From assembly GCA_900555795.1 (NCBI GenBank), contig USMP01000032.1, positions 1 through 8,633 of the forward strand: a stretch of DNA of 8,633 bases, in the 5' to 3' direction. The notes below the pieces were generated by a model. The model was not told the origin of the DNA. It was given only the letters and a program-made list of their open reading frames with translations, and searched no databases. This document shows positions 1-5,366 of this stretch, piece by piece; position 1 is the stretch's first letter, and every line of letters begins with the position of its first letter. The DNA is from an uncultured Eubacteriales bacterium. GTDB lineage: Bacteria > Bacillota > Clostridia > Oscillospirales > Oscillospiraceae. Both the position numbers and the translations under genes were made by a program.

Positions 1-245
1 CCTGTGCCGCCATTCGCAATGGGAAGCGTTCCGGTAACACCGGGAGTTACGTTAGCTGAACCATCAAAACTGGCGGTGGAGGTGCTTCCAAGATTCGTTC
101 GGATAGTCCGCGCAGTAGTCAGCTTTGCAACTGTACCGTTGGCGTTGCCCGTGCCGCCTCTAGCTGTGGAGAGTGTGCCACTCGTAATATCCCCAGCGGC
201 ATGGATATGGCTGCTGGCGGCCTTTGCGGCGCTGGTGCTGCTGCT
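1..245 (-). pseudogene. Distal tail fibre frame without a start codon (continues past the window)
   Basis: Just after a TAG at 246-248, the minus strand is open to the left edge and reads S-S-S-T-S, then AAKAASSHIHAAGDITSGTL, STARGGTGNANGTVAKLTTA, RTIRTNLGSTSTASFDGSAN and VTPGVTGTLPIANGGT. This is a textbook fibre shaft sequence with GGTG-type repeats, typical of fibres that carry host-recognition tips. No ATG, GTG or TTG codon occurs in this frame inside the window, so it cannot be translated alone here. It is one base out of phase with the gene start at 456. Codon use is slightly more AT-rich at third positions than in the genes upstream (GTT, ACT, AAT, CTT), and bases 1-180 are 57% GC by my count. 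This fits a fibre part exchanged from elsewhere. Confidence 0.75.
216..230. repeat. 15-bp direct repeat, copy 2, in fibre gene
   Basis: ggcggcctttgcggc, identical to 328-342. It encodes the same A-A-K-A-A, but in the frame of the distal fibre sequence. The offset of 112 bp (37 codons plus 1 base) explains why the two halves are out of phase. Confidence 0.9.
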
Positions 246-327
246 CTAACGGGCGGACAAAAGAAGGGGGGAAGCAGGAATCGAATATCCCGCTGTTGAC
301 ATCTCCGGCCGCGTGGTGGTGGGTGGC

Positions 328-342
328 GGCGGCCTTTGCGGC
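328..342. repeat. 15-bp direct repeat, copy 1, in fibre gene
   Basis: ggcggcctttgcggc on the plus strand, encoding A-A-K-A-A on the minus strand in the frame of the 456 start. An identical copy lies 112 bp to the left. The two are embedded in a diverged longer repeat (AAKAAATHHHAAGDVNSGIF against AAKAASSHIHAAGDITSGTL). Confidence 0.9.
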
Positions 343-465
343 CAGTGCTTCTTCCAGGCCATCCACACACTCTGCCTTCGTGATCGGATAGAGCAGGTAT
401 TTGTTGCCCGCCGCGTCCTTTACGGTCATAAGACCGTTGTATTCATAGGTCGCCATGGGTACCTC

Positions 466-1056
466 CTATTCCAGTGTCTGAATCCACAGGTCGCCCGCCG
501 CCAGACCGGCAGGCTGGACCGCCTGGACATATACCGTGCCCTTGCCGTCCCAGACGGCGACCTTTTGGGCGGTGATGCCATCCAGGACTGTCTTGTTGCT
601 GTGGCTGTGATTGCCCTGGGCGGCGGCGTTGACCTTGCTCTTCAGGCTGTCATCCAGATCGGCTTCCGCCACCTTGCTCTTGGATGCCAGTGCGCCCAGG
701 GCGGATACCGTAGCCTGGATCGCCTCCACAGTACTCTTATCCGCCTTAGCCCCGATGGCCGCATTGAGACCCGCCACCACATCCTCGTGGGATGCGATGT
801 AGTCGGCGATCTCTTTGAGAGTGTCATAGGTGGCAGGGGCTCCGTTGATAAGGCCATTGATGGCATCGGAGATCTGCGTGGTCACGTCCGTGCTCTTGGC
901 CCGCTCATTGATCGCGGTCACCATCTCAGCCAGCTTGGCGGCCACGGTGGTGGTATCATCCAGATACACATTGTCCGCTTTGGTCTGGACCATAAGATCG
1001 GTCAGTACGCCCTCCACCAAGGCCCGCAGAATCGCTTTCTTCGTTACATTGGACAT
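466..1056 (-). CDS. Phage tail fibre-like structural protein
   Basis: 196 residues of mainly helical, Ala-rich sequence. Residues 35-125 contain heptad-like stretches (VAAKLAEMVTAINERA, IQATVSALGALASKSKVAE) that suggest a trimeric coiled coil. The segment INGAPATYDTLKEIADYIA (70-88) is a motif common in tail and head fibres of Firmicutes phages. Residues 149-170 (GNHSHSNKTVLDGI, then KVAVWDGK) form the short His-x-His linker seen before fibre heads. The C-terminus has AGLAAGDLWIQT, a small beta unit. I take it as a fibre shaft component, although a head fibre or baseplate accessory role cannot be ruled out from sequence alone. The start is ATG 8 nt after GGAGG. Its stop TAG (466-468) overlaps the ribosome-binding site of the third fibre gene. 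Confidence 0.77.
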   Translation of the reverse strand: MSNVTKKAILRALVEGVLTDLMVQTKADNVYLDDTTTVAAKLAEMVTAINERAKSTDVTTQISDAINGLINGAPATYDTLKEIADYIASHEDVVAGLNAAIGAKADKSTVEAIQATVSALGALASKSKVAEADLDDSLKSKVNAAAQGNHSHSNKTVLDGITAQKVAVWDGKGTVYVQAVQPAGLAAGDLWIQTLE

Positions 1057-1068
1057 CGTGTACGCCTC

Positions 1069-1830
1069 CTATAACAAATCGAAATTATAGCCCCCGGCAG
1101 TCGGGGCCTGATTCACAGTGGCATTGCGGATGGAATAGGTATCTCCCTCCACCTCAGCGGTCACGGCCGATGCGCCGCTGTCCTCTGCCAGCTCCAGCAT
1201 AGCGTTGGCGGCGGCCTGGCCTCCGGATGTATCGAACCAAAGCACGGGGCCCTTCTCCGGTTCCGTCCCGCTCACCACAAAGAGATCCGGTATCTGGGCG
1301 GTCACTACCTTCCCGTCCTCGTCGAGGGCAGCGACGCCGCCGGGTGCCCCCTTGTCCGTAAAGGGGATGTAGGCGCCGCTCTCAATGGTCAGGTCGATCT
1401 GTGTGTCGCTGCCGATCCAGGTGACCAGGTCGATCTGCTTCTCAATGACTGCGGCAGGCGGTGCGGGGATGAGGTCTGCGGAGGCCCCCGCGTTCCCATA
1501 AGCGTAAAGGACCTCCTCGCTGAAGGAGCCATCCGGATGCTTCACCTTTGCGTAGAGGCCGAGCTCCCTGAAATAGAAGGAGCTGGAGACATTCCCGTTG
1601 GAGAAGGATCCTCCGATGATGACCTTTCCGTCCTCCGAGGTGCGCTTTTTGTTGATGTCCAGCTGGACGACCGGGGTGACGAGGGCGGTCATGGCACGCG
1701 GCGTTGCGCCGGACGGCATAGAGCCAGAGCCCATAACGATCTTCGTTGGAATGAAGAGGGAGCCCACCTGGCTCTCTGCCAACAGGATCCTGCCCTTGTC
1801 CGTGACTGCGTTGGTAGAAAAAACACCCAT
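1069..1830 (-). CDS. Tail-collar / tail fibre protein, gpH-like N-terminus
   Basis: 253 residues. The N-terminal 150 residues match the tail-collar fibre domain (DUF3751, P2 gpH-type) that anchors fibres to the baseplate. It begins with FSTNAVTDKGRILLAESQVG. The region 30-95 then has KIVMGSGSMPSGATP, LDINKKRTSEDGKVIIGGSF and FYFRELGLYAKV, and residues 132-150 contain LVTWIGSDTQIDLTIESGA. A junction segment GGVAALDEDGKVVTAQIP (164-181) is the usual short repeat between the anchor and shaft in Clostridia phages. GPVLWFDTS (194-202) and a small beta C-terminus follow. The protein is short for a full fibre, so it is probably the anchor on which the following fibre proteins assemble. The start is ATG with TAGGAGCG 7 bp upstream. 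The stop TAG (1069-1071) lies in the next gene's ribosome-binding site. Confidence 0.85.
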   Translation of the reverse strand: MGVFSTNAVTDKGRILLAESQVGSLFIPTKIVMGSGSMPSGATPRAMTALVTPVVQLDINKKRTSEDGKVIIGGSFSNGNVSSSFYFRELGLYAKVKHPDGSFSEEVLYAYGNAGASADLIPAPPAAVIEKQIDLVTWIGSDTQIDLTIESGAYIPFTDKGAPGGVAALDEDGKVVTAQIPDLFVVSGTEPEKGPVLWFDTSGGQAAANAMLELAEDSGASAVTAEVEGDTYSIRNATVNQAPTAGGYNFDLL

Positions 1831-1846
1831 AGCGAAACGCTCCTAT

Positions 1847-2413
1847 TCACAAAATGGCGGTAAAGTCGAATTGTTCTGCGGCTGTGTCATGCAGGGCCAT
1901 GCCCGCGTGGAGTTCGCAGCCGATGGGGATATAGAATATCACCTCACAGCCGATCCCCGCGGCCGCAATGCGTTTTACTACGGAGGCCGCGCTGCTGGAG
2001 AGCTGCATATGCTCCGGGGCCATCTCAGTCTCATCCACGATGACGCGTATCCTGGCGGGGAAGCGCTCCTCCAGCGTGATCTCCATGGGGTCCACATGGA
2101 AGAGCAGGCTGGTGGCTGTGAAAATGGTATCCACATCGCCGCCGGCCAGGAGGGCGGTGACCTTCGTTTTGATGAGAAGCCGGTAGATCGGATCGGAGGC
2201 GCCATCGCGCGTGACACCGAAGTTGGCGCCGATCCGGTCGAGCGTGGTCCCGCAGGCGCTGTCCAGGTCCCGCCAGAGCTCCACGGTCCGGAGTGCGTCC
2301 TCCGCACCGCCAAGGGCGGCGGCGAAGAGCTGAAAGAGCCGGCCGATATTGCTGTCCGGATCCTTGCTGTAGGCGCCGGGCAGCTTGTCCAGCATGTTCA
2401 GGAGGAGGCTCAT
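1847..2413 (-). CDS. DUF2612-like phage tail protein (gpI-position wedge or fibre connector)
   Basis: 188 residues. The N-terminus LLLNMLDKLPGAYSKDPDSN resembles the short lead of gpI/DUF2612 tail proteins. It is followed by a helical segment (LFQLFAAALGGAEDALRTVELWRDLDSACGTTLDRIGANFGVTR, as separate helices at 26-69). Next comes the family's DPIYRLLIKTKVTALLAGGDVDTI (74-97), a helix SLLFHVDP, and a strand with ARIRVIV. These proteins sit directly after J in Gram-positive myophages and are thought to link the wedge to the fibres. Start choice: the open frame extends to 2554, but that extension lies inside the J gene and its residues look like a shadow. The ATG at 2413 forms an ATGA junction with the J stop and follows AAGGTGGTGATC (2419-2430), which matches the 16S-complement sequence at 11 of 12 bases. 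The gene is followed by a 16-bp gap before the fibre gene. Confidence 0.78.
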   Translation of the reverse strand: MSLLLNMLDKLPGAYSKDPDSNIGRLFQLFAAALGGAEDALRTVELWRDLDSACGTTLDRIGANFGVTRDGASDPIYRLLIKTKVTALLAGGDVDTIFTATSLLFHVDPMEITLEERFPARIRVIVDETEMAPEHMQLSSSAASVVKRIAAAGIGCEVIFYIPIGCELHAGMALHDTAAEQFDFTAIL

Positions 2414-3591
2414 CGTGAGATCACCACCTTGTCCGGGCTGGTGACGGCCTTTTGGAGTGCGGTGAGGACGATGTTGGCCTTCTGCCAGGCGGCGCCGTCG
2501 GTGCTGATCTCCAGAATGTAGTCCACCACGCCCTGGGTCTCGTTGATGGGACACATGAGGCGGTTGTAGTAGACGGTCTCGCCAATGGAGAGGCCGGAGG
2601 CGGCCAGGCTTGCGCCCTCGCTGCCGATGTAGTCCACAACCGCGGCCTTCAGGGTGCCGTCCCCCGGATAGGCGGCGTCCGTGACCAGCGAGGAGATCCT
2701 CACGTGGATGGGCACCGCAGTGGGGCGTGAGAACCGGATGGTGCGGAGCTTGCCGCTGGCATCCAGGAGCTGGGCACTGGATGTACCGCAGGTCTGGATA
2801 CCGGCAGCCTTGCGCGCATGGATGGCAGCGGCCACATTGGTGTCGGTCCCGCCGTAGACGATGGCCTGGATGCTGTGGGGCAGCAGCCCCGCCTCGTTCG
2901 CTTCATCGGTATCGTTCTCCCAGACCACGGCATTGACCACACCCTCGGTCTCCAGGAGCTGGGCCCGGATGGCGTCGGTGTTGCTGCCGCCCGCCTTATC
3001 CACACTGTTGTAATAGCGTTCCCGGAACTCCTGCCAGGTCTCGCGGGCACGCCCCCCTGCGGTGGCCTCGGGGTTGGTGACCGAGACAACGGCGGCCAGC
3101 GGCGTGACTACGGTGTCGATGGCTCCGGCGTCCACATTGCCCTCCGGCCCGGCCTCATATGCTTGGATGGGCACAGAGACCGTCCCGCCCTCCCCGATGA
3201 CCGCGTCCTCCAGGGTAACAAAGCGCTGGTTGTTCCGGGCCTGGACGAGGAAGCCGGCATAGATGGAGGCGCCGGCCTCCCCTGTGATCCGGAGCATACC
3301 GGTGGCCTTCTGTGCCGCCAGGAGGCGGATGCCGATGAATGCGCCCAGGCGGGCCAGGCTGATCCCGGTAGCGGTATCCACAAAGCCGCTGTTGTAGACC
3401 TGCTCCGCCAGCTGCCAGAGCATCCCGGCGAACCATGCGAAGATACGCAGGAAGATCCCCAGGGGGCTGCGCACGGACAGGTTGACGGAGCTGCCGAAGA
3501 GCTCCTTGGCCTTGACCTCCAGCGCATCCAGAAGCTCTGTGTAGGACGGACGCAGAAAGCCGGACTCTGTCAGGCCCCAATTCTCATTCAC
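2410..3591 (-). CDS. Baseplate J protein (gpJ / JayE-type wedge)
   Basis: 393 residues, the size normal for Baseplate_J-family proteins (P2 gpJ, PBSX XkdT, T4 gp6 core). These dimerise in the baseplate ring and trigger sheath contraction. The N-terminal part (1-75) has the usual RPSYTELLDALEVKAKELFG and RSPLGIFLRIFAWFAGMLW. The hallmark TATGISLARLGAFIGIR (73-89) follows, then the beta domain with a Gly-rich loop (MLRITGEAGASIYAGF), EAGPEGNVDAGAI (146-158) and the NPEATAGGRARETWQEFRER signature (173-192). The C-terminal part has IQAIVYGGTDTNVAAAIHARK and GDGTLKAAVVDYIGSE, also typical. The start is GTG at 3591, in a GTGA overlap with the gp25-like stop, after GGAGGTGA (3596-3603) at good spacing. 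The TGA stop (2410-2412) overlaps the next ATG by 3 bases in an ATGA junction. Confidence 0.94.
   Translation of the reverse strand: MNENWGLTESGFLRPSYTELLDALEVKAKELFGSSVNLSVRSPLGIFLRIFAWFAGMLWQLAEQVYNSGFVDTATGISLARLGAFIGIRLLAAQKATGMLRITGEAGASIYAGFLVQARNNQRFVTLEDAVIGEGGTVSVPIQAYEAGPEGNVDAGAIDTVVTPLAAVVSVTNPEATAGGRARETWQEFRERYYNSVDKAGGSNTDAIRAQLLETEGVVNAVVWENDTDEANEAGLLPHSIQAIVYGGTDTNVAAAIHARKAAGIQTCGTSSAQLLDASGKLRTIRFSRPTAVPIHVRISSLVTDAAYPGDGTLKAAVVDYIGSEGASLAASGLSIGETVYYNRLMCPINETQGVVDYILEISTDGAAWQKANIVLTALQKAVTSPDKVVISR
2419..2430 (-). promoter_or_regulatory. Ribosome-binding site that decides the DUF2612-like start
   Basis: AAGGTGGTGATC differs by one base from AAGGAGGTGATC, the full complement of the 16S rRNA 3' end. 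It lies 5 nt before the ATG at 2413, in the last codons of the J gene. It argues against the longer reading that begins at 2554. Confidence 0.7.
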
Positions 3592-3938
3592 GCGCTCACC
3601 TCCAGACTGATTTTCGTGCCGGCTGCCAGCCGCCCGGTCAAGGCGGCTGAGAGCTGGCGGCCCTGCCTGGACACCTCCAGGCGGTCGATGTATTTTACTT
3701 CGGTCTCCTGAAAGATGGCCGCCCGAAGGACGGCCTCGGGATCTCCGGTTCCGTCCCCGATGATCTGGTCATAATCCGTTCCGTGCCCTGTATCCAGGAA
3801 CCACTCACCTTTGAATGTTTCCAGGGTCAGGCGGACACATTGCGCCACCGTCTCGGCGCCGGATACCATCACCAGGGCGCCGTCCTCCAACACCAGGTCG
3901 TGGGCGTCCGGGTCGATCTTCAGTGTCAGATTGTTCAT
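3588..3938 (-). CDS. Baseplate wedge protein, gp25 / DUF2634-like
   Basis: 116 residues from the preferred start. The motif F-K-G-E-W-F-L-D-T-G-H-G-T-D-Y is the hallmark of DUF2634 and gp25-like proteins (PBSX XkdS type), which form the inner wedge of the baseplate and start sheath assembly. Preceding it is the usual ETVAQCVRLTLET helix, and following it is a helix and strand pair (EAVLRAAIFQETEV, IDRLEVSRQGRQLSAALTGRL). The EPR tripeptide common in gp25 homologues appears as ETE. Start choice: an upstream in-frame ATG at 3944 directly abuts AGGAGG (3945-3950), leaving no spacer. The ATG at 3938 has a 6-nt spacer and gives MNNLTLKI, so I use 3938. The 3' end overlaps the J gene by 4 bp. In the order spike-gp25-J this is the standard wedge position. 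Confidence 0.87.
   Translation of the reverse strand: MNNLTLKIDPDAHDLVLEDGALVMVSGAETVAQCVRLTLETFKGEWFLDTGHGTDYDQIIGDGTGDPEAVLRAAIFQETEVKYIDRLEVSRQGRQLSAALTGRLAAGTKISLEVSA
3596..3603 (-). promoter_or_regulatory. Ribosome-binding site for the J gene (supports GTG start)
   Basis: GGAGGTGA on the minus strand is followed by GCGC and then GTG at 3591. The site lies inside the last codons of the gp25-like gene. It supports the GTG start, which gives the GTGA overlap; I saw no better ATG in this frame nearby. Confidence 0.75.
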
Positions 3939-3944
3939 CAGCAT

Positions 3945-3950
3945 CCTCCT
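3945..3950 (-). promoter_or_regulatory. Ribosome-binding site that fixes the gp25-like start
   Basis: AGGAGG on the minus strand. It abuts the ATG at 3944 with no spacer, and lies 6 nt from the ATG at 3938, so the second ATG is the functional start. The spike gene's TAG stop (3949-3951) overlaps this site, which should link termination of one gene with initiation of the next. Confidence 0.8.
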
Positions 3951-4515
3951 AATTCGGCGTTCCGGTCTCGCCCCAACTGGTGGGGTGGGTGTGGGTAGTC
4001 ATCTCAATGCCGGATGCCTCCAGCGTGCCGGAGATGATCACATTCCCGTGGATCGTGATCCCCGTTTTGGAAACCGCAAGATACACGCTGCCGGCGGCCA
4101 GGATCAGTGCATCCCCCGGCAGCCCCTGGGGTGCCCTGCCTGCGGGGCAGACGCCACCGAGGAAGAGGCTGTCCTCCGGCGCGTGGTTGCGCCGGGTGTT
4201 GGGCTCCGCCTCCCGGCCGGTCTGCAGGGCGGTGTCGGAATCGAAGTCCGCCACGATCACCCAGCCAACGTCGCCCCGCTTGTACCAGGGCCGGATGACA
4301 TAGTCACCGGCGCACAGGCAGGCCGCCCGCAGCCCCATCAGGGGGGCGGCGCTGGCGTAGCTGCCGTCGATGGCCTCCTTCACCAGGGGCTGTACATCCA
4401 CCGTCATGGTGTCCGGGTAGAAGGCCAGGACCTGGACCGGCATGGAGACCCGGACCGCCTCCCGGTCCTTCTCGCTCTGCGCCGCGCGCAGGTCGGATCG
4501 TTTGCTCGTCCACAT
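3949..4515 (-). CDS. Gp138-family membrane-puncturing tail spike
   Basis: 188 residues; this is the needle at the tip of the contractile tail. Residues 25-90 match the Gp138-type N-terminal OB fold (SMPVQVLAFYPDTMTVDVQP, then GDYVIRPWYKRGDVGWVIVADFDSD). The conserved RRNHAPEDSLFLGG segment (108-121) follows. Residues 134-171 form short beta strands of a trimeric helix (LILAAGSVYLAVSKTG, ITIHGNVIISGTLEASGI). The tip carries H175-T-H177-P; the HxH motif coordinates a buried iron ion at the apex of the phi92 gp138 and P2 gpV spikes. The ending PTSWGETGTPN is the usual short tail after that motif. The ATG at 4515 overlaps the hub stop by one base. The stop TAG lies inside the ribosome-binding site of the next gene. 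The family call is strong; iron binding is inferred from the motif. Confidence 0.87.
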   Translation of the reverse strand: MWTSKRSDLRAAQSEKDREAVRVSMPVQVLAFYPDTMTVDVQPLVKEAIDGSYASAAPLMGLRAACLCAGDYVIRPWYKRGDVGWVIVADFDSDTALQTGREAEPNTRRNHAPEDSLFLGGVCPAGRAPQGLPGDALILAAGSVYLAVSKTGITIHGNVIISGTLEASGIEMTTHTHPTSWGETGTPN

Positions 4516-5366
4516 TATATGGGTCTCACCTCCAGTGTGGTTTTCCAGCTCCCGGTCCGGCTGCCCTCATGGACGCCGGAGACCACCAGGAATGACCCAT
4601 TGGTCTGGGCATCCTGAATGGTGATCCGGTCGGCCACGCCGATGTGGTAGTTGAGCAGGCAGGCGCGCTTCAGGGTACCGTCGGCCTCCTCCTGTTCGAT
4701 ACGGGTCTTGGAGGCGGCTGAGGTCTGCGTGTTGACAGTCTGGCTCTCAGAACTGGAGGACTCCTTCAGGAGCCCGGTCTGGGGCGTGAGCAGATAGCCG
4801 GTCACGATACCCTCATCGGGCGGGTTGATGATGAGTTGGCCGCAGCGGATCACCAGGCGGGACCGGCAGTCGCTGCAGACGATGCTGGTGAGCACATCCT
4901 TCAGCTTGCCGCGGCAGACACGGCAGCCGGGATAGAGCTTGTTGACCGCCAGCTTTACCAGGGAGACCTCTACGCCGAAGATGTTGAGCAGATCGTCGAT
5001 GATGTCCGCAGCATACATGCCGGCCTTATATGTCTTGTTGACCCAGGAGCCCAGCCACTCCTCCAAACTGTCTGCGGCGGTGATCCTGGTGATAACGTCC
5101 AGGCCGTCCAGAGCGTGGTCGTACTCCGCAACGGCGCCCACGAAGATGCAGCCCACATCGCCCCGGTAGCCGGCGGAGAGGATCACCGGGTCCCCCTTCT
5201 TCAGGGCGGCGCGGGTAGAAGGGGCCAGGTTGCGGATCTCCAGCTGGGCGGTGGATACCTTGGCCCGGTCCTCAAACTGGACCTTGAAGGAGAAGTTCAG
5301 GCCGTCCAGGGTGTACTTGTTCTTGTTCAGAATGAGGACGGCCTGCCGCATCCAAAGCTGCATCAC
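4515..5366 (-). CDS. Baseplate hub protein (gp27 / gpD-like)
   Basis: 283 residues with the layout of phage hub proteins of the late-control-D / XkdQ type, which form the trimeric adaptor between tail tube and spike. An N-terminal beta domain (about 8-100) contains FSFKVQFEDRAKVSTAQLEI, GDPVILSAGYRG and IFVGAVAEYDHALDGLDVIT. A middle helical and beta region (100-185) has AADIIDDLLNIFGVEV and GKLKDVLTSIV. A Ser/Thr-rich linker lies at about 200-220, and the C-terminal beta domain has YHIGVADRITIQDAQTNGSFLVVSGVHEG. Four cysteines form C148-x2-C151-x12-C164-x2-C167, which looks like a metal-binding ribbon and is unusual for a hub. The start is GTG at 5366 in a GTGA overlap with the plug stop, after GGAGGTGA; an in-frame ATG one codon later (5363) is equally possible. 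The stop TAA shares one base with the spike ATG (TAATG). The two genes are surely co-translated. Confidence 0.82.
   Translation of the reverse strand: MMQLWMRQAVLILNKNKYTLDGLNFSFKVQFEDRAKVSTAQLEIRNLAPSTRAALKKGDPVILSAGYRGDVGCIFVGAVAEYDHALDGLDVITRITAADSLEEWLGSWVNKTYKAGMYAADIIDDLLNIFGVEVSLVKLAVNKLYPGCRVCRGKLKDVLTSIVCSDCRSRLVIRCGQLIINPPDEGIVTGYLLTPQTGLLKESSSSESQTVNTQTSAASKTRIEQEEADGTLKRACLLNYHIGVADRITIQDAQTNGSFLVVSGVHEGSRTGSWKTTLEVRPI

Larger units (their letters stand above)
160..456 (-). pseudogene. Third tail fibre gene, 5' part; frame broken after about residue 60
   Basis: The frame begins normally: ATG after TAGGAGGT with a 5-nt spacer from GGAGG, then MATYEYNGLMTVKDAAGNKY and LLYPITKAECVDGLEEAL. 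This is a common N-terminus for short fibre proteins of gut Clostridia phages, leading into AAKAAATHHHAAGDVNSGIF (39-58). Beyond residue 60 the sequence loses fibre character (CFPPSFVRP, then a Gln/Arg-rich stretch) and stops at TAG (160-162), giving 98 residues. The same DNA, read one base over, gives a clear fibre continuation (see 1-245), so the ending is a frameshift product. The cause visible here is a 112-bp duplicated spacing of a 15-bp repeat. Whether it is a true pseudogene, a phase-off state or a sequence error cannot be decided from the window. The alternative, a genuine 98-residue protein, is less likely because its last 38 residues look like out-of-frame reading. Confidence 0.72.

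Noticed and set aside
4..249. Small hydrophobic plus-strand protein (81 residues), possibly a holin
   Set aside because: It is the complement of the fibre shaft frame, has no ribosome-binding site in view, and its Val/Pro/Leu composition follows from the opposite strand's Gly/Thr/Ala codons.
266..271. Slippage at the G6/C6 run as the way to restore the third fibre's frame
   Set aside because: A +1 shift there enters the correct fibre frame but meets the TAG at 246-248. A -1 shift gives a frame with no fibre sequence. The run alone cannot repair the gene.
1831..1846. Promoter or terminator in the gap before the first fibre gene
   Set aside because: The 16-bp gap holds only the ribosome-binding site; there is no hairpin with a T run and no room for -35/-10 elements outside coding sequence.
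2414..2554. 47-residue N-terminal extension of the DUF2612-like protein
   Set aside because: It overlaps the J gene in another frame and is Arg/His/Gly-rich. The ATG at 2413 has a near-perfect ribosome-binding site and forms the usual ATGA junction.
2818..3711. A 297-codon plus-strand frame opposite the J gene, and similar long plus frames at 313-1074, 1598-2521, 3811-4617 and 5744-6481
   Set aside because: All lie antisense to recognisable tail genes, have low-complexity shadow-like composition and lack convincing ribosome-binding sites.
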